Shown in pieces: positions 55,230-57,091 of a stretch of DNA of 57,091 nt. Each line of letters opens with the position of its first letter. The first letter of the stretch is position 1. The translations under genes and the position numbers were made by a program. Origin of the DNA: Pseudanabaena cinerea FACHB-1277 (GTDB lineage Bacteria > Cyanobacteriota > Cyanobacteriia > Pseudanabaenales > Pseudanabaenaceae); contig NZ_JACJPY010000018.1 in NCBI RefSeq assembly GCF_014696345.1, positions 1 to 57,091 on the forward strand, written 5' to 3'. Below the pieces are notes generated by a model. That model ran no database searches. It was not told the DNA's origin and was given only the letters and a program-made list of their open reading frames with translations.

Positions 55230-56603
55230 ATGAGTGAAACTACTGTATCTCTTGATAGCGAAACAGCATCAAATTTGGTGACAAAAGAGCCACCAGAAGA
55301 TCTAACCGATTCCCAGCAAGATAACTTAACTAACAATCTTGAAGTTGAGAGAAAATTTCAAGATTTCGCGATCGCACTTTCAGCATTACAATCAACTCCC
55401 CAAGCATCCCAAGAAATGATTTTGAAGGTACTCATTGCTAGAGATTACCTTCAAAAAGCATTAAGCAGTGAAGATGTAAAATCGGTAGAATTGCTAACCA
55501 AACTTTCTGTTCTAGATGAACAATTGATGCGGCTAGGTGAAGCGATCGCCACAGGACTACATCTACCTCAGTGGCGTAAAATCTTGCATCCTCCCGAAAC
55601 TAATTGGTGGTGGTTTTTTGAGGTAGTTCAACCAATTGCCAAACCACAAGGCTGGGATCAACTAGATTGGCTGTTTAACCTATTAACAATTCTTTGTCTC
55701 ACGGGTACGGTATCTTTCGCGTCAAAAATTATTCCAATAATCTTTTCTGGTGGCATGAGCCTCTTTGAATCAGTCGGTCTATTGGGTCCTAGCGGTATGG
55801 TTGCTTTGGTTCTCTCAAGTATGGGGGGTGGTCAAGGGCAGAAAAAGCTTCAGGAGGCAATGGCTAAGTTAGGTATTTCGCCAAAATTTCAAAGTGAAGT
55901 AACTTTTGTGATTGCATTTCTATTGTTCACTGGCGCATACTTCTTTTCGGAAAATCTCCCAAAATATTACTTTAAACACTATATCAGTGAAGGCGAGAGA
56001 CTATACAAAGACGGCAAACTTCCTGAGGCAAGAGATAATTTCAATCATGCTTTAGGAATTGAGGATCAAGACCCTACGGACATCGGTAAGGTGTATGTAG
56101 GAATCGGCTTACTAGAAGAGTCATTAGGTAATAATGCTGAGGCGGTAAAAAGCTATACCCATGCTCTTGAACTGGGAAATTATGCGGTTTTGAACAATTT
56201 AGGGCGTGTAAAAATCTCTCAAAATGAGCTTGATGCTGCTGAAATGTATTTAAACGTGGGATTGCAGAGGGTAGATGCAAACGATATTAATATTCGATAT
56301 CAATTGCATCGTAATTTAGGTTGGGTTAACCTTGAAAAGAAGCGCTATGCTATGGCTGAGATGAATTTGGTACAAGCAATCGAATTTGATAAGCGCATTC
56401 CTAAAGGGAACTTGGGTAAAGGGATGGCTAACTGCTTTAAAGCTAGGCTTTATGAGATTCAGGATAAAGCGGAAAAAGCGACAAACCAATGGAACCTCTG
56501 TTTGGAGTTTGGTAAGCCTGAAACACTGAATGAATATCAATCCATCCTGAAGCTCAATCCCGAAGTTGGCGCAAGGCTAGATTCCACAGGGATTTTTAAC
56601 TGA
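55230..56603 (+). CDS. Membrane protein with C-terminal TPR repeats (457 aa)
   Basis: An acidic N-terminal 130 residues, three hydrophobic segments (about 150-185, 190-205 and 228-248), then TPR repeats from about 253 (ERLYKDGKLPEARDNFNHAL; LEESLGNNAEAVKSYTHALE; and two more) to 430. The TPR part would face one side of the membrane and bind a partner protein. The partner is unknown and there is no operon mate. Confidence 0.75.
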   Translation: MSETTVSLDSETASNLVTKEPPEDLTDSQQDNLTNNLEVERKFQDFAIALSALQSTPQASQEMILKVLIARDYLQKALSSEDVKSVELLTKLSVLDEQLMRLGEAIATGLHLPQWRKILHPPETNWWWFFEVVQPIAKPQGWDQLDWLFNLLTILCLTGTVSFASKIIPIIFSGGMSLFESVGLLGPSGMVALVLSSMGGGQGQKKLQEAMAKLGISPKFQSEVTFVIAFLLFTGAYFFSENLPKYYFKHYISEGERLYKDGKLPEARDNFNHALGIEDQDPTDIGKVYVGIGLLEESLGNNAEAVKSYTHALELGNYAVLNNLGRVKISQNELDAAEMYLNVGLQRVDANDINIRYQLHRNLGWVNLEKKRYAMAEMNLVQAIEFDKRIPKGNLGKGMANCFKARLYEIQDKAEKATNQWNLCLEFGKPETLNEYQSILKLNPEVGARLDSTGIFN

Positions 56604-56614
56604 TGTGAGTAAAT

Positions 56615-56702
56615 GTAGGGTGTGTTAGCGTCAGCGTAACGCAAGAATTTTGAACATTGGGTAAGGTTAAGGTGCGTTACATTCCATTAACGCACCCTAC
56701 AG
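56615..56702. repeat. Inverted-repeat element (GTAGGGTG...CACCCTAC)
   Basis: TGTAGGGTGTGTTAGCGTCAGC at the left and TTAACGCACCCTACA at the right enclose further pairing around GCGTAACGCA and TGCGTTAC. This type of palindromic repeat is scattered through many cyanobacterial genomes. Non-coding. Confidence 0.75.
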
Positions 56703-56802
56703 GATCAGCGATCGCACTTATCGGAACTAATCAACGAAGAGAACCATTTTTGCTTGCCCAATCTCGGATGAAATCAGACAATCTCAACGGGCTTTTCGGT
56801 TT

Positions 56803-56892
56803 GGCATAACGGTCTAATTGAGCCGCCGTTGATTAATCCTAAGTTCTTAGAGATCAACTTTTAGCGGTCGGCTCCAACGCAGTGTTATGCGG
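56803..56892 (-). other. attC-like recombination site of an integron cassette
   Basis: Outer inverted boxes GCATAAC (56804-56810) and GTTATGC (56884-56890); inner boxes TTGAGCCGCCG and CGGTCGGCTCCAA, which pair with an unpaired base on one arm as in attC L boxes; centre GTTGAT...CTAAG/CTTAG...ATCAAC forming a further stem. Length 90. It begins 16 bases after the stop of the - strand gene, where an attC belongs in a cassette. No integron integrase is in the window. Confidence 0.6.
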
Positions 56893-56907
56893 CTTTAAGA
56901 GATTTAC

Positions 56908-57090
56908 CTAAAATGGCAAGTAGTGAATTTGTCCTTGTAACTCTTCCTCTGAACTGCATTCTATTAACAGAAAGATATCTTCTATTGCTCTTCCAATACT
57001 TGCATCCATGGGAACTTCTACAACACCATTCATAGGTAAATTTTGTTCTATTCTTTCATAAGCATAACGAGTAATAGTTGCTACATCATG
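56908..57090 (-). CDS. Partial gene of a putative integron cassette (60 aa visible)
   Basis: The - strand frame is open from the window edge to the TAG at 56908-56910, giving 60 C-terminal residues. The visible part, with YAYERIEQNLPMNGVVEVP and IGRAIEDIFLLIECSSEEE, looks like the end of a small PIN-like/DUF5615-type protein that I recall from cyanobacterial toxin-antitoxin-like loci; this is a weak memory match. The start lies beyond the window. Confidence 0.6.
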   Translation of the reverse strand, partial: HDVATITRYAYERIEQNLPMNGVVEVPMDASIGRAIEDIFLLIECSSEEELQGQIHYLPF

Positions 57091-57091
57091 G

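Overview
The window is cyanobacterial chromosome. GCGATCGC (HIP1) octamers are abundant throughout, there is a phycobilisome core-membrane linker gene (apcE), and heptanucleotide STRR repeats occur. The gene set fits a filamentous Pseudanabaena-like cyanobacterium; the genus is an inference. ApcE has three linker repeats, which predicts a tricylindrical phycobilisome core.

Positions 1 to about 11,720 are the right-hand part of an integrated mobile element. Its right end is an orphan 3' fragment of a tRNA-Leu(CAA) gene at 11,658-11,720. Next to it, inside the element, are a tyrosine integrase (10,456-11,571, -) and a small overlapping excisionase-like gene. The + strand operon (7,019-10,520) runs from small accessory genes to a winged-helix replication initiator, whose gene carries iterons and an AT-rich segment, as an origin inside a rep gene would. 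A Xre repressor (6,538-6,885, -) faces that operon across a repeat-rich operator region. A second Xre regulator (4,401-4,628, -) heads a - strand operon (lipoprotein, small acidic proteins, membrane proteins). After a terminator come a membrane-anchored FtsK/HerA-type DNA translocase and a small membrane protein. The translocase gene contains ten GTTGAC/GTCAAC hexamers in 120 bp, just before its C-terminal winged helix. Integrase, Xis, Rep and a single FtsK-like translocase with no relaxase in view recall actinobacterial AICEs, which transfer double-stranded DNA. The left end lies outside the window.

From 11.9 to 38 kb the genes are mostly housekeeping: HdrB-like Fe-S protein, M1 aminopeptidase, ClpB, phosphoglucomutase/phosphomannomutase, GAPDH (Gap1 type), a shortened Rpn nuclease, ApcE, GT2 glycosyltransferase, VIT-VWA protein, CocE-type hydrolase with an in-frame heptanucleotide repeat, M20 amidohydrolase, Rieske protein, SGNH hydrolase, tRNA-Ala(GGC), an L,D-transpeptidase-like protein and an ABC ATPase.

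From 38 to 57 kb are a CheY-like regulator, a DUF72 protein, a possible toxin-antitoxin pair (39,859-40,556), Tgt, a stand-alone IS605-type TnpB with a recognisable right end, a DUF4090-like protein, a methyltransferase, an alpha/beta hydrolase and tRNA-Ser(GGA). They are followed by a 1,390-residue WD40-KAP NTPase, a hypothetical protein, an RNase D-type exonuclease, guanine deaminase, a Lys-rich miniprotein and a membrane TPR protein. At the right edge a partial - strand gene is followed by an attC-like folded site, the layout of an integron gene cassette. Several families of palindromic repeats fill the intergenic spaces.
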